From Roseicyclus mahoneyensis (lineage in GTDB: Bacteria; Pseudomonadota; Alphaproteobacteria; Rhodobacterales; Rhodobacteraceae): 64,000 nucleotides of DNA. Below the pieces are notes generated by a model. It made no database searches, had not been told where the DNA came from, and was given only the letters and a program-made list of their open reading frames with translations. The first letter of the stretch is position 1; each line of letters opens with the position of its first letter. Shown here one piece after another: positions 7,776-14,730 of this stretch. The stretch spans positions 1 to 64,000 of the forward strand of contig NZ_QGGW01000004.1 in assembly GCF_003148775.1 (NCBI RefSeq). Reading direction: 5' to 3'. Position numbers and translations under genes: made by a program.

Positions 7776-8489
7776 TCAGGAGGCCTGCGCCTGTGCGGCC
7801 TCCGGATCGGCGGCTGGCGTGTCGGGCGATGCGTCGGCCTCTTCGGGCGCGGGCGCCACGCCACATTCGGGGATGGCGCGGCCGTCGCACCAATCGGCAA
7901 AGCGGGCCGTCGCCTGCGCCTGCGCGGCCAACCTCGCAGGGCCGTCCAGACCCTGCGCCAGCGCGTCGCGCAGCGCCTCAGCCCCAGCGACACCCAAGGC
8001 CGCCGCCACCGCCGCCGCACCATAGGCGCGCGCCGTATCGGGCAGGGGCGCAAGCTGCAGCTCCAGTCTGGCCAGCGCCAGAAAGGCCAAAGGCGCGCCT
8101 TCCTCGGCCAAGATGTCCAGATCGGCCGCAAGACGCTGCGCCAGCACCGTTGCAGCCTCGGGCGCAAGCCGGGCCAGCAGGTGATCGGAGGGGGCCACAG
8201 CGGCGGGCAAGCCGCCCAGACGCGCCCGCCAGGCCCAATAGGCCGCATCGAGGTCGTTCTGGGGCAGGCCCCGGCCCTGCGCGGTCAGGACCGCGAGGTT
8301 CAACTGGGCCGCCGCATCGCCGGCTTGGGCGAGCGTCGCAAAGATCGCCACGGCGCGCGCGGCCTGCCCGGCCTCTACCGCCGCCATAGCCTCGGCGAAG
8401 GTCGGGGCCTCGGCCCGTGCGGCATTGCAGGACAGGCCAAGGCTCAACGCGGCAACACCGGCCAGCAAGGCATGGCGCGCGCGGGTCAT
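7776..8489 (-). CDS. Sel1-like repeat periplasmic protein
   Basis: 237 residues with a signal peptide cleaved near residue 26 (ARAEA). The mature part starts with a TPR/Sel1-like pair: an EAMAAVEAGQAARAVAIFATLAQAGDAAAQLNLAVL helix pair followed by the Sel1-type GRGLPQNDLDAAYWAWRA. The C-terminus is acidic and Ala/Pro-rich. Such solenoids bind peptides or proteins. It overlaps the stop of the upstream gene in an ATGA, so the two form an operon, and that operon has a sigma-28 promoter. Two cysteines occur in a WCDGRAIPECG segment. Role in the flagellum unknown. Confidence 0.75.
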   Translation of the reverse strand: MTRARHALLAGVAALSLGLSCNAARAEAPTFAEAMAAVEAGQAARAVAIFATLAQAGDAAAQLNLAVLTAQGRGLPQNDLDAAYWAWRARLGGLPAAVAPSDHLLARLAPEAATVLAQRLAADLDILAEEGAPLAFLALARLELQLAPLPDTARAYGAAAVAAALGVAGAEALRDALAQGLDGPARLAAQAQATARFADWCDGRAIPECGVAPAPEEADASPDTPAADPEAAQAQAS

Positions 8490-9034
8490 TTGCCCGCCAG
8501 CATGACAAGCTGGAGATACAAGAGCCGCCGCAAAGCGCCGTCGGGCTGGCGTTCGTGGACGACGATCATCGGGCGGCCGTTCGATCCGGTCTGGGTTTCG
8601 ATCCAGATCGAGCCGGGCAGATAGACCTCGTGCTCGGCCAGCAGCGCCTTGGGGTCTTCGGTCAATCGCTCGCGGAAGTCGCCGTCGACCCAGCTGCGCG
8701 CCAAGGCGCGGCCAAGGATGTCGGGCAAGAAGCGTTCGACCAAGCGCGCGTCAGTCAGATCGACCGGGTTGCGCACGAGGCGGAAATCGCCCTCGGCCCC
8801 GGCTTCTGGCGCCGGACCGCGCGCCTGCCCGGCGGATCCGGTCGCTGTGCGATAGGCCTCGGGGCCGGTGCCCGCGCCACCCGCGGGTGTCGCCTGCCCC
8901 TCGATCACGACATGGTCGGCCTGAGCGAGCTGGGCGCGTCTGCGCCCGTCTTGCGATGCCATCGCCGCGCCCGCGCGGGCCGCAAGCCGGCGCAGCGACG
9001 GCGCGATCAGGGTCGGTCTGAGCGGGTCGGTCAT
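8486..9034 (-). CDS. Protein with nitrile-hydratase-alpha/NHLP-like C-terminal domain
   Basis: 182 residues from ATG 9034. The N-terminal half is basic and then low complexity (Gly/Ala/Pro). The C-terminal ~85 residues contain a segment reading ALARSWVDGDFRERL, then TEDPKALLAEHEVYLPGS and a beta strand IETQTG...MIVVHER. This order (A-x-W-x-D-x-x-F-x-x-x-L-x-x-D-P-x-x-x-L-x-x-x-x-x-x-x-P) resembles the nitrile hydratase alpha subunit and NHLP precursor leaders. No cysteine metal site is visible, so enzymatic activity is not claimed. First gene of an operon with the Sel1-like gene, behind a sigma-28 promoter. Family similarity is read by eye. Confidence 0.6.
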   Translation of the reverse strand: MTDPLRPTLIAPSLRRLAARAGAAMASQDGRRRAQLAQADHVVIEGQATPAGGAGTGPEAYRTATGSAGQARGPAPEAGAEGDFRLVRNPVDLTDARLVERFLPDILGRALARSWVDGDFRERLTEDPKALLAEHEVYLPGSIWIETQTGSNGRPMIVVHERQPDGALRRLLYLQLVMLAGK

Positions 9035-9078
9035 GTCGGATCTCGTGTTGCGGGGCAGCGCGCTTTGCTCTGAGCTTG

Positions 9079-9105
9079 TCAACGGCGCGGCACCGAGCGT
9101 GTTTA
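9079..9105 (-). promoter_or_regulatory. Sigma-28 promoter for the NHLP-like/Sel1-like operon
   Basis: On the minus strand TAAA (9105-9102), 15 bases, then GCCGTTGA (9086-9079). The -10 matches those before fliC and fliD (GCCGTTG). Predicted start of transcription is about 35-40 bases before the ATG at 9034. Confidence 0.65.
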
Positions 9106-9180
9106 GGGTCTATCTTTGGACAAATGCCGGATCACCGATGCGCCCACTGCCTATCCCGACGGTTGTGACAGGGTGGAGGG

Positions 9181-9669
9181 ATGATTCAGTCCCTCCCTCC
9201 GTCCCGGATCGGGGCCGCGGCATTGGCTCTGGCGCTGACGCTGGGGTTTTTGGCCAGCGGCCTTGTCGCCTTGCGCCTGCCGCAGGGCGTGATCGTGCCC
9301 CCGCCATCAGCGCCGACCGAGGCCGAACCCACCCCTGACCTGCGCTACATGGGTCTGCGCGATCCACTGGTCGTCACGGCCGCGGAAGGGGCGGGCCGGA
9401 TCGGGCTGGAACTGGGCGTAATGATCGAGGCGACCGATCTGTCGCGCGCGCAGCTCTACCTGCGCGATCAGCCGGGGGCGGTCAACGCCCCGTTGGGCGA
9501 GGCCCTGCTGAGGATGATCGAAGACCATCAGGTTCAAACGCAAGGCTGGGCGAGCTTGCGTCACGCCCTGCCAGAAGCGATGCGCACCGTGATGAACGAC
9601 CGTTTCGAGCAGGCAGGCGAAGGCCGCCCGATTCTCGAGGTGCTGGTGATCGATTTCACCGCCCGCTGA
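9181..9669 (+). CDS. FliL-like flagellar stator-associated protein
   Basis: 162 residues: one N-terminal membrane helix (about residues 10-32), a proline-rich linker, then a periplasmic domain with the FliL pattern: strand-rich GRIGLELGVMIEA, helices with LGEALLRMIEDH and LRHALPEAMRTVMNDRF, and a final ILEVLVIDFTAR strand. FliL proteins sit next to the stator. A second FliL with better match is at 30191-30778, so this is a paralogue. It starts 146 bases from the divergent gene at 9034; no clear promoter is visible. Its last codons are copied downstream in a 27-bp repeat. Confidence 0.65.
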   Translation: MIQSLPPSRIGAAALALALTLGFLASGLVALRLPQGVIVPPPSAPTEAEPTPDLRYMGLRDPLVVTAAEGAGRIGLELGVMIEATDLSRAQLYLRDQPGAVNAPLGEALLRMIEDHQVQTQGWASLRHALPEAMRTVMNDRFEQAGEGRPILEVLVIDFTAR

Positions 9670-9722
9670 CCGGGCGCGGATTTTACCGCCCGCTGATCGG
9701 GCGCGGATTTTGCCGCCCGCTC
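9652..9722 (+). repeat. 27-bp tandem repeat duplicating the gene's 3' end, with stem-loops
   Basis: Units start at 9652, 9679 and 9706 (about 2.6 copies). The first contains the real stop TGA of the FliL-like gene; the second repeats the codons for DFTAR and a TGA in the same frame; the third has lost the stop. The first two units each form a 6-bp hairpin (CGCCCG/CGGGCG) followed by ATTT, so they may also act as a weak terminator pair. Confidence 0.8.
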
Positions 9723-9742
9723 AACGGAGGCAGCCTGCCCGC

Positions 9743-9758
9743 TGGCACGGAACTTGCA
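9743..9758 (+). promoter_or_regulatory. Sigma-54 promoter for a 56-residue gene
   Basis: TGGCACG-GAAC-TTGCA, a perfect -24/-12 element, 31 bases before the ATG of the microprotein gene. Confidence 0.85.
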
Positions 9759-9789
9759 GCCGCGAGGCAGTCCCAAGGAGAGGCCGGCC

Positions 9790-9960
9790 ATGCAGATACA
9801 AACCCTTCCCGACAGCCCGCAGACCGTCATCCACGAGGCCGACCAGATCGGTATCCAGATCGTGTTTTGTGATACGCAAGGGCGTCCGCGGTCCAGCCGT
9901 TGTGTCCGGCTTGCAGCCTATCTGCGCACACTCGCGCCCTTGGGCGAGCGCCCGGCCTGA
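9790..9960 (+). CDS. 56-residue microprotein under its own sigma-54 promoter
   Basis: Not a family I recognise. The 56-residue product has a central hydrophobic strand (IGIQIVFCDTQG), two cysteines (27 and 38) and an Arg-rich C-terminal helix, with no signal peptide or membrane helix. It starts at ATG 9790 behind AAGGAG at 9775-9780 and a perfect sigma-54 promoter, and it is monocistronic because the next gene is convergent. The dedicated promoter and good ribosome site argue that it is real and expressed with the hook-basal body genes. Confidence 0.65.
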   Translation: MQIQTLPDSPQTVIHEADQIGIQIVFCDTQGRPRSSRCVRLAAYLRTLAPLGERPA

Positions 9961-9989
9961 GCGGACGAGCCGCAGGTCGCGCAGGGGCT

Positions 9990-10208
9990 TCAGGTATCCC
10001 CGCCCCTGCGCCACGCGCGCAGCTTGAGCGCGAACCCCACCACACCCACCACGATAATCCCCCAACCGATCACAGTTGGTGAGGGCAGCCATGTCGCCAG
10101 CCGCACCGCACCGTCGGGCTGCAGGTAGATCATTGCCACCAGCGGCAAGGCGACGGTCAGATACAGGCGCAAGCGCTGGCAGGTCTTGCAAGGCGCGGCG
10201 CGGGCCAT
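9990..10208 (-). CDS. Small membrane protein with CxxC motif
   Basis: 72 residues from ATG 10208 (a GTG three bases earlier is possible). N-terminal PCKTCQR motif, then two predicted membrane helices (about residues 14-32 and 45-62) and a basic C-terminus. Unknown function; CxxC could bind a metal or form a disulfide. Its start shares bases with the stop of the fliT-like gene (TGATG), so it is the third gene of the fliS operon. Confidence 0.6.
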   Translation of the reverse strand: MARAAPCKTCQRLRLYLTVALPLVAMIYLQPDGAVRLATWLPSPTVIGWGIIVVGVVGFALKLRAWRRGGDT

Positions 10209-10534
10209 CACGACACCGGCCGCTTGGGCGCGAGGTAAAGCGCCCGCGCCCCGTGCTTGCGCTGCGCCTGTCCTTGCGCAACCCGCAGGCAGCGCACGGC
10301 CTCCCCCAACCCCTCAAGCGCGATACGCAACACCGCCGCTTCCTCGGCCGCTGCGGGACCATCGGGGGCGCCTTCGCCCAGCATCGCCATGACGGTGCTG
10401 CGGATCGCATGATCAAGCGACGCGATGCGCGCCAGATCCACGGCCTCGACCGCGGCGGCCAGATCGGCGCAGTGCTGACGCAGCCGATCCGACTGGGCCG
10501 CACGGCTCATCCTGAGGACGGACACGGCACTCAC
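10208..10534 (-). CDS. FliT-like small helical protein downstream of fliS
   Basis: 108 residues, mostly helical, GTG start overlapping the fliS stop (GTGA); an ATG at 10510 is an alternative. It lies where fliT normally follows fliS, and its size and helical character suit an export chaperone for FliD or others, but no decisive FliT motif is seen. It could equally be an FlgN-like chaperone, which is otherwise missing from the window. Co-transcribed with fliS. Confidence 0.5.
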   Translation of the reverse strand: MSAVSVLRMSRAAQSDRLRQHCADLAAAVEAVDLARIASLDHAIRSTVMAMLGEGAPDGPAAAEEAAVLRIALEGLGEAVRCLRVAQGQAQRKHGARALYLAPKRPVS

Positions 10535-10911
10535 CGCGCAGGCCCGATCTCGCGCCAGGCCGACAGGATCTCGGCGACGGCGCCGCGCGCCGCGTCCAGA
10601 TCACAGCCTTCGCCGCGCCCGGCCTTGAGCACCTGAAGGCGCGCGTATTCGTACAGCTCGAACAGGCTCATGGCGATGTCGCCGCCCTGTTCGAAATCAA
10701 GGCTCGACTGCAAGATGTAGATCGCCGTCAGCGCGCGCGTGCTATGGTCCGAGGGGGCGGGCCTGCTGGCCGCCCGCGCGGCGGCCAACACGTCCATGGC
10801 GCGGATCAGCTCGGCCAGCGTCACGGCAATGACAGCATGCGGATCCTCGACGCGGGGCTGGCCCACGGCCTCGGCCTGGCGGTAGCGGGAACGGGCAAGG
10901 GCGATGGTCAT
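10531..10911 (-). CDS. fliS: Flagellin export chaperone FliS
   Basis: 126 residues. The core matches FliS: LTAIYILQSSLDFEQGGDIAM-SLFELYEYA, the helix bundle that wraps the flagellin C-terminus and keeps it unfolded for export. Start ATG 10911 has AGAGGA nine bases upstream. It heads an operon with the fliT-like gene and a small membrane protein, with a sigma-28-type promoter just upstream. It is separate from fliC and fliD, which lie about 30 kb away. Confidence 0.88.
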   Translation of the reverse strand: MTIALARSRYRQAEAVGQPRVEDPHAVIAVTLAELIRAMDVLAAARAASRPAPSDHSTRALTAIYILQSSLDFEQGGDIAMSLFELYEYARLQVLKAGRGEGCDLDAARGAVAEILSAWREIGPAR

Positions 10912-10932
10912 GGCGGGTCCTCTGCGACGGGT

Positions 10933-10970
10933 GACCGGACGTCACCTCCTGTGGGAAACAACGTCCGGTC
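10933..10970. repeat. 10-bp inverted repeat in the fliS leader
   Basis: GACCGGACGT at 10933-10942 and its exact reverse complement at 10961-10970, with an 18-base loop. On the transcribed strand the loop contains AGGAGGTG, a perfect Shine-Dalgarno sequence that is too far (about 33 bases) from the fliS start to be its site. The right arm overlaps the predicted sigma-28 -10 element. It could be an operator, a leader hairpin or part of the cheA3 terminator. Confidence 0.6.
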
Positions 10971-10984
10971 GCCGCAAACCTTTA
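10958..10984 (-). promoter_or_regulatory. Probable sigma-28 promoter for fliS
   Basis: On the minus strand TAAA (10984-10981), 15 bases, then GACGTTGT (10965-10958), six of eight bases of the GCCGTTGA form seen at the other sites. Confidence 0.55.
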
Positions 10985-10998
10985 GCCCTGCCCGACCA

Positions 10999-13900
10999 TT
11001 ACGCCGCCTCGGCCAGACGGCTGACCGAGACCACCACGCCGACCTCGCCACCGGTCAGGATGGCGACGCCCGACATGTCGCGCAGACCGCCCAGAACCCC
11101 CTCGAGCGGCCGGAGCAGCACAAGCTGCTGGCCCAGCAATTCGTCGACAGGGATCGCCATGCGCGCCTGATCGGCATTGTGGACGATGACATACAGCGCC
11201 TCGGGCGCGGCATCGGTGCTACCCTGACCCACACGCGGCAGGCTTCGCACGGGCACCAGTTCGCTGTCGGCCAGCCGCAGCATCCGGCGCTGACCCGCGG
11301 CCGAGATGGCCAGACTGTCATTGCCTTGATGGATGCGTTGGATCGCCTCGATCGGCAGGACGTAATGCACCTCGCCCACGCGCACGACCATGCCCTCGAG
11401 CGCGATCATCTGCAACGGCACGCTCAGATGCAGGCGCAGGCCCCCGTCGGGCGGCAACACCCGGCGCAGGGTGGCACGCTGACGGCGCAACTCTTGGGAA
11501 ATGCCCTCGATCTCCACCGCGCCCGATTGCGGATCGCCGTCATCGGACAGCTCGATCCGCATCTGGTCCTCGGCGCGCGACACCGTCAGGTGCAGGCGGC
11601 GGGGTGCAGGCTCCGCCCCCAACCGCAGACTGAGAAGGCGCTTGAGAATACCGCGCATCTGTTCGATCACGCCCTGATCCAGATGCACGTCGCCGCCCGC
11701 GATGGACAGCCGCGCGCTATGACCCAGCTCGCGCGCGCGGGCCGAGACAAAGGCCTGCATGGGCTTGAGCAGCACATCGGCCGGGCGCGAGCGCAAGGCC
11801 ACGCTCTGTTCTTGCAGCGCGCCAAGTTGCGCGCTCAGCTGTGCCTGCGCCTCGTTAATCTGGCGCAGGCGCGCCATGTGAGCGTCGAACAGGTCCCGCA
11901 ACAGGCCCCGCAGCGCCGGATCCGGCGCAGGCAAGCCGGCGTGGCGCAGCGCGATCTGCAGGTCACGCCCCATATCGGATGCCGACACCTCGTCAAGCAT
12001 GGCCGCGATCATCGATTGCCCGGCCGAGATTTCGCCAATTGTCTCGAGAAACCGCAGGCTGTCCATGCCGCTGGCGCCCAGTGCGGCCTGCTGCGCGACA
12101 TCCTCATCGCTGCCGCGCGCCACAGCTTCGGCGCTGTCTTGCGGCGGGCGCAGGGCCTCGCGCAGGCTGAGGCGCTTTCCCGCCGGGTCCAGACGCACCA
12201 GCGCCTCGACCACCCGGTCCTCGCCCAAGGGCGCCGCGACAAGGAAATCGAACAGCGTCACATCGCCCTGAAAGACCGTAACGTTGGTGATCATCCGAAC
12301 GGTGGCGGAGGTCAGCCATTCCAGAAAGCCCTCGGCCAGCGCATCGTCGCCGTTCAGGTCGGACCGGATGACGTAGAACCGCATGCCGGCGTCGATCGCA
12401 GATTGCGCGGCCTTGACGCTTTCGGGCGAAAGCACGCGGTGGAACTCGCGCGGCAGGCCCAGCTTCTCCTCGATCACGCGGGCGGTAACCACGCCCGAGG
12501 CCACGAAACTGACGGTCGCGGCCTCTTCGAACAGCTGCTCGATGCGGGCGATGTCGGGCGTGTCGCCCTGATCGAGCGTGTCGAAGACCAGTTCCATCGT
12601 ATCGACAAAGCCGCGCGCGATCTGGATCAAGATCACGTCGGGCACCCGCCCCTCGGCGCGGCTGCGGGCGAAAAGGTCGACGAGCGCCATGGTCAGTTGC
12701 GCCGCCGTTTCCATCCGGAAATGCGCGCAGGCATGGAAGGCGCGCCGCATCAGCGGCTCGAACCCCTTGAACCAATCCGCCCCGCTGGCCTTGCTGGTCG
12801 CCTCAAGGCCCAGCCGCAGATCCTGCAAGGTCGCAAAGATATGGTCGGCCGCCCAGCTGCGCAGGATCGCCGAGGGACGCATCGGCGCGGCCTCCACCAT
12901 CGCCTCGGGCAAGACGCCTTCCAGCGCGGCCAGTTCCTCGAAAAAGGCCAGTTGCGCACGGCGGAACTGTTCCAGCTCGCGCGCGGCGGAAAAGGCATGA
13001 CCTGCCTGCGACAGGCGCACCAGACCCTGCGGCAGCACCAGCGCGTCGATGTCATCGGCCAGTTGGCCCAATGTCTGCGCATCGGGCGGCGTGTCGCCGG
13101 CCATTTGCAGACCCAGATCGGCCACGCGCGAAATCAGGGGCTCGAAATCGGCGAGAATGTTGTGCTCTGCCTCCTGCCCTGCCTGCTCGGCTGCGGGGGC
13201 CGGTATTTGAGCCACATCCGTTGCGGCGGGTGCCGCGGCGGTGCCGAAATCCCGGGCACTGAGCGTCTGCAGATCGGCGATCAGCCCGGCGAGGCTGTCA
13301 TCGGTCGCATCCCCGGCGGTGAACCCTGCCAACGTGGCGGCCCAGTCGGCCAACCCCAGCTGACCGGCCGCATAGCCAAGCCCGTCGGCCTTGCCGCGCG
13401 CGGGGGCAAGATCACCGCCCTGCATCGCGGTCAGATCGGCCAGCGTGGCCTCGACCATTTCCAGAAAGATCGCCTTGTAGCCCGCGTCCAGTGACAGGGC
13501 CGCAGCGCTTGGGCCATCGGTGGGCAAGGACGCGGCACCTTGCGCCGCGTCCGGTACGAGGGGAACCTCTTCGGCAGCCGCCTCGACCGGGGCGGCTTTC
13601 GCCTTGGTCTTGGGCTTGGTCTTGCGGCGGGTCTCGAAGGCGGGCTCAGAGACGGCATCGGCGGGCGCGGTCTGTGCGTCCGTATCGGCCAGCGCATGTT
13701 CTTGTACAAGATCTTGCGCCATCTCAGGGTCTGGTGTCTGATCGACGGGCATTGGGTCAACCGACAGCGGGGTGTCCGCCTCGGAGGGGGCGGCCTCGGC
13801 CCCTGCCCCGCCATGTTTGGCGATCAAGACCCGCAACTTGTCCATCAAGCCCTCGGACGGTGCCGGGTCGACATCGGCACGGGTGCGCACGGTTTCGTCC

Positions 13901-14208
13901 AGCATCCGCCGCAAGATATCGGCGGTTTCCATCAGGCAATCGACGATCTCGGCCGTCAGGGGCACGCCCCCGTCGCGGACAAGACCGATCAGATCCTCGG
14001 CCAGATGCGCGCGGCTTTCCACCACGGACAGGCCCAGCACACGGGAATTGCCCTTGAAGGTATGCACCGCGCGAAACAGCGCCGCGACATGGGCCGCCGG
14101 ATCGCCCGCGCCCGCCATCACCGCCTCCAGCGCGGTCTCGGTCGCGTCAAGCGCCTGCGCGCCGTCGTCGGCATAGAGTTCCCAGATTTCGTCCATCTCG
14201 TCCGACAT
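10999..14208 (-). CDS. cheA3: CheA3-like histidine protein: P1 domain, long middle, vestigial ATPase, P5
   Basis: 1069 residues. Residues 1-115 are an Hpt (P1) domain with the phosphorylated histidine in HTFKGNSR (His49). A Pro/Ala-rich linker and a second Hpt-like helical bundle without histidine follow. The long middle (to about 850) fits the phosphatase region known in R. sphaeroides CheA3. Around residues 860-960 a segment reads like a P4 ATPase (ELGHSARLSIAGGD, DDGDP) but lacks the N-box His/Asn and the G boxes. The last ~130 residues are a CheW-like P5 domain. It should be phosphorylated by CheA4 and signal to CheY6. Last gene of the operon. Confidence 0.88.
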   Translation of the reverse strand: MSDEMDEIWELYADDGAQALDATETALEAVMAGAGDPAAHVAALFRAVHTFKGNSRVLGLSVVESRAHLAEDLIGLVRDGGVPLTAEIVDCLMETADILRRMLDETVRTRADVDPAPSEGLMDKLRVLIAKHGGAGAEAAPSEADTPLSVDPMPVDQTPDPEMAQDLVQEHALADTDAQTAPADAVSEPAFETRRKTKPKTKAKAAPVEAAAEEVPLVPDAAQGAASLPTDGPSAAALSLDAGYKAIFLEMVEATLADLTAMQGGDLAPARGKADGLGYAAGQLGLADWAATLAGFTAGDATDDSLAGLIADLQTLSARDFGTAAAPAATDVAQIPAPAAEQAGQEAEHNILADFEPLISRVADLGLQMAGDTPPDAQTLGQLADDIDALVLPQGLVRLSQAGHAFSAARELEQFRRAQLAFFEELAALEGVLPEAMVEAAPMRPSAILRSWAADHIFATLQDLRLGLEATSKASGADWFKGFEPLMRRAFHACAHFRMETAAQLTMALVDLFARSRAEGRVPDVILIQIARGFVDTMELVFDTLDQGDTPDIARIEQLFEEAATVSFVASGVVTARVIEEKLGLPREFHRVLSPESVKAAQSAIDAGMRFYVIRSDLNGDDALAEGFLEWLTSATVRMITNVTVFQGDVTLFDFLVAAPLGEDRVVEALVRLDPAGKRLSLREALRPPQDSAEAVARGSDEDVAQQAALGASGMDSLRFLETIGEISAGQSMIAAMLDEVSASDMGRDLQIALRHAGLPAPDPALRGLLRDLFDAHMARLRQINEAQAQLSAQLGALQEQSVALRSRPADVLLKPMQAFVSARARELGHSARLSIAGGDVHLDQGVIEQMRGILKRLLSLRLGAEPAPRRLHLTVSRAEDQMRIELSDDGDPQSGAVEIEGISQELRRQRATLRRVLPPDGGLRLHLSVPLQMIALEGMVVRVGEVHYVLPIEAIQRIHQGNDSLAISAAGQRRMLRLADSELVPVRSLPRVGQGSTDAAPEALYVIVHNADQARMAIPVDELLGQQLVLLRPLEGVLGGLRDMSGVAILTGGEVGVVVSVSRLAEAA

Positions 14209-14245
14209 GATCGCCTCGCTGGATTGAAGATGCGCGGGCGGCCGA

Positions 14246-14659
14246 TCAGGCCGCAGCCGCCGTCATCAGGCTGCGCATCACTTGCGCCAGTTCGTCGCCG
14301 GTCTTTTCATGCAGATCGTGCGACACGGTTCCGGAGGGCTTGGCGACCACGCCATCGGCACCCAGTTCGCGCGCCTTGGCCGCCAGCGGCGATCCCGCCA
14401 CCGTCACCGAGGACAGCATGCAGATCTTGGCTCGCGTCTTGAGCTTGGCATGGCGCAGGAATTCGAGCCCGTCCATCACCGGCATCTCGATGTCGAGCAA
14501 GATCAGGTCGAGATCGGGCAGGTCGGCCAGCTTGTCCAGCGCCTCCTTGCCGTTGGAGGCTTGGGCTGCCATCTTGAAATCCGGCAAGCTCTTGAGAAAA
14601 CTGGAGATATAGAGCCGCATCATGGCGGCGTCATCGACAACCATCACATTGTAGGGCAT
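14246..14659 (-). CDS. cheY6: Chemotaxis response regulator CheY (CheY6-like)
   Basis: 137 residues, a single receiver domain. The acid pair is VVDD (Asp9/Asp10), the phosphorylated aspartate is in LLDIEMP (Asp56), followed by MLSSV with the conserved Ser/Thr and a final VVAKPSG with the lysine. A short extra loop (VSHDLHEKTGDE) precedes the last helix. Phospho-CheY binds FliM to change motor rotation. Placed between tlpT and cheA3, as cheY6 is in R. sphaeroides cheOp3. Confidence 0.9.
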   Translation of the reverse strand: MPYNVMVVDDAAMMRLYISSFLKSLPDFKMAAQASNGKEALDKLADLPDLDLILLDIEMPVMDGLEFLRHAKLKTRAKICMLSSVTVAGSPLAAKARELGADGVVAKPSGTVSHDLHEKTGDELAQVMRSLMTAAAA

Positions 14660-14730
14660 GTCATCGGTCCTTGTGGAAGGGGGATTGGGTGGGGCGGCGG
14701 GCAGGGTCGGACCTGCCCGCCGGGTTGGGG

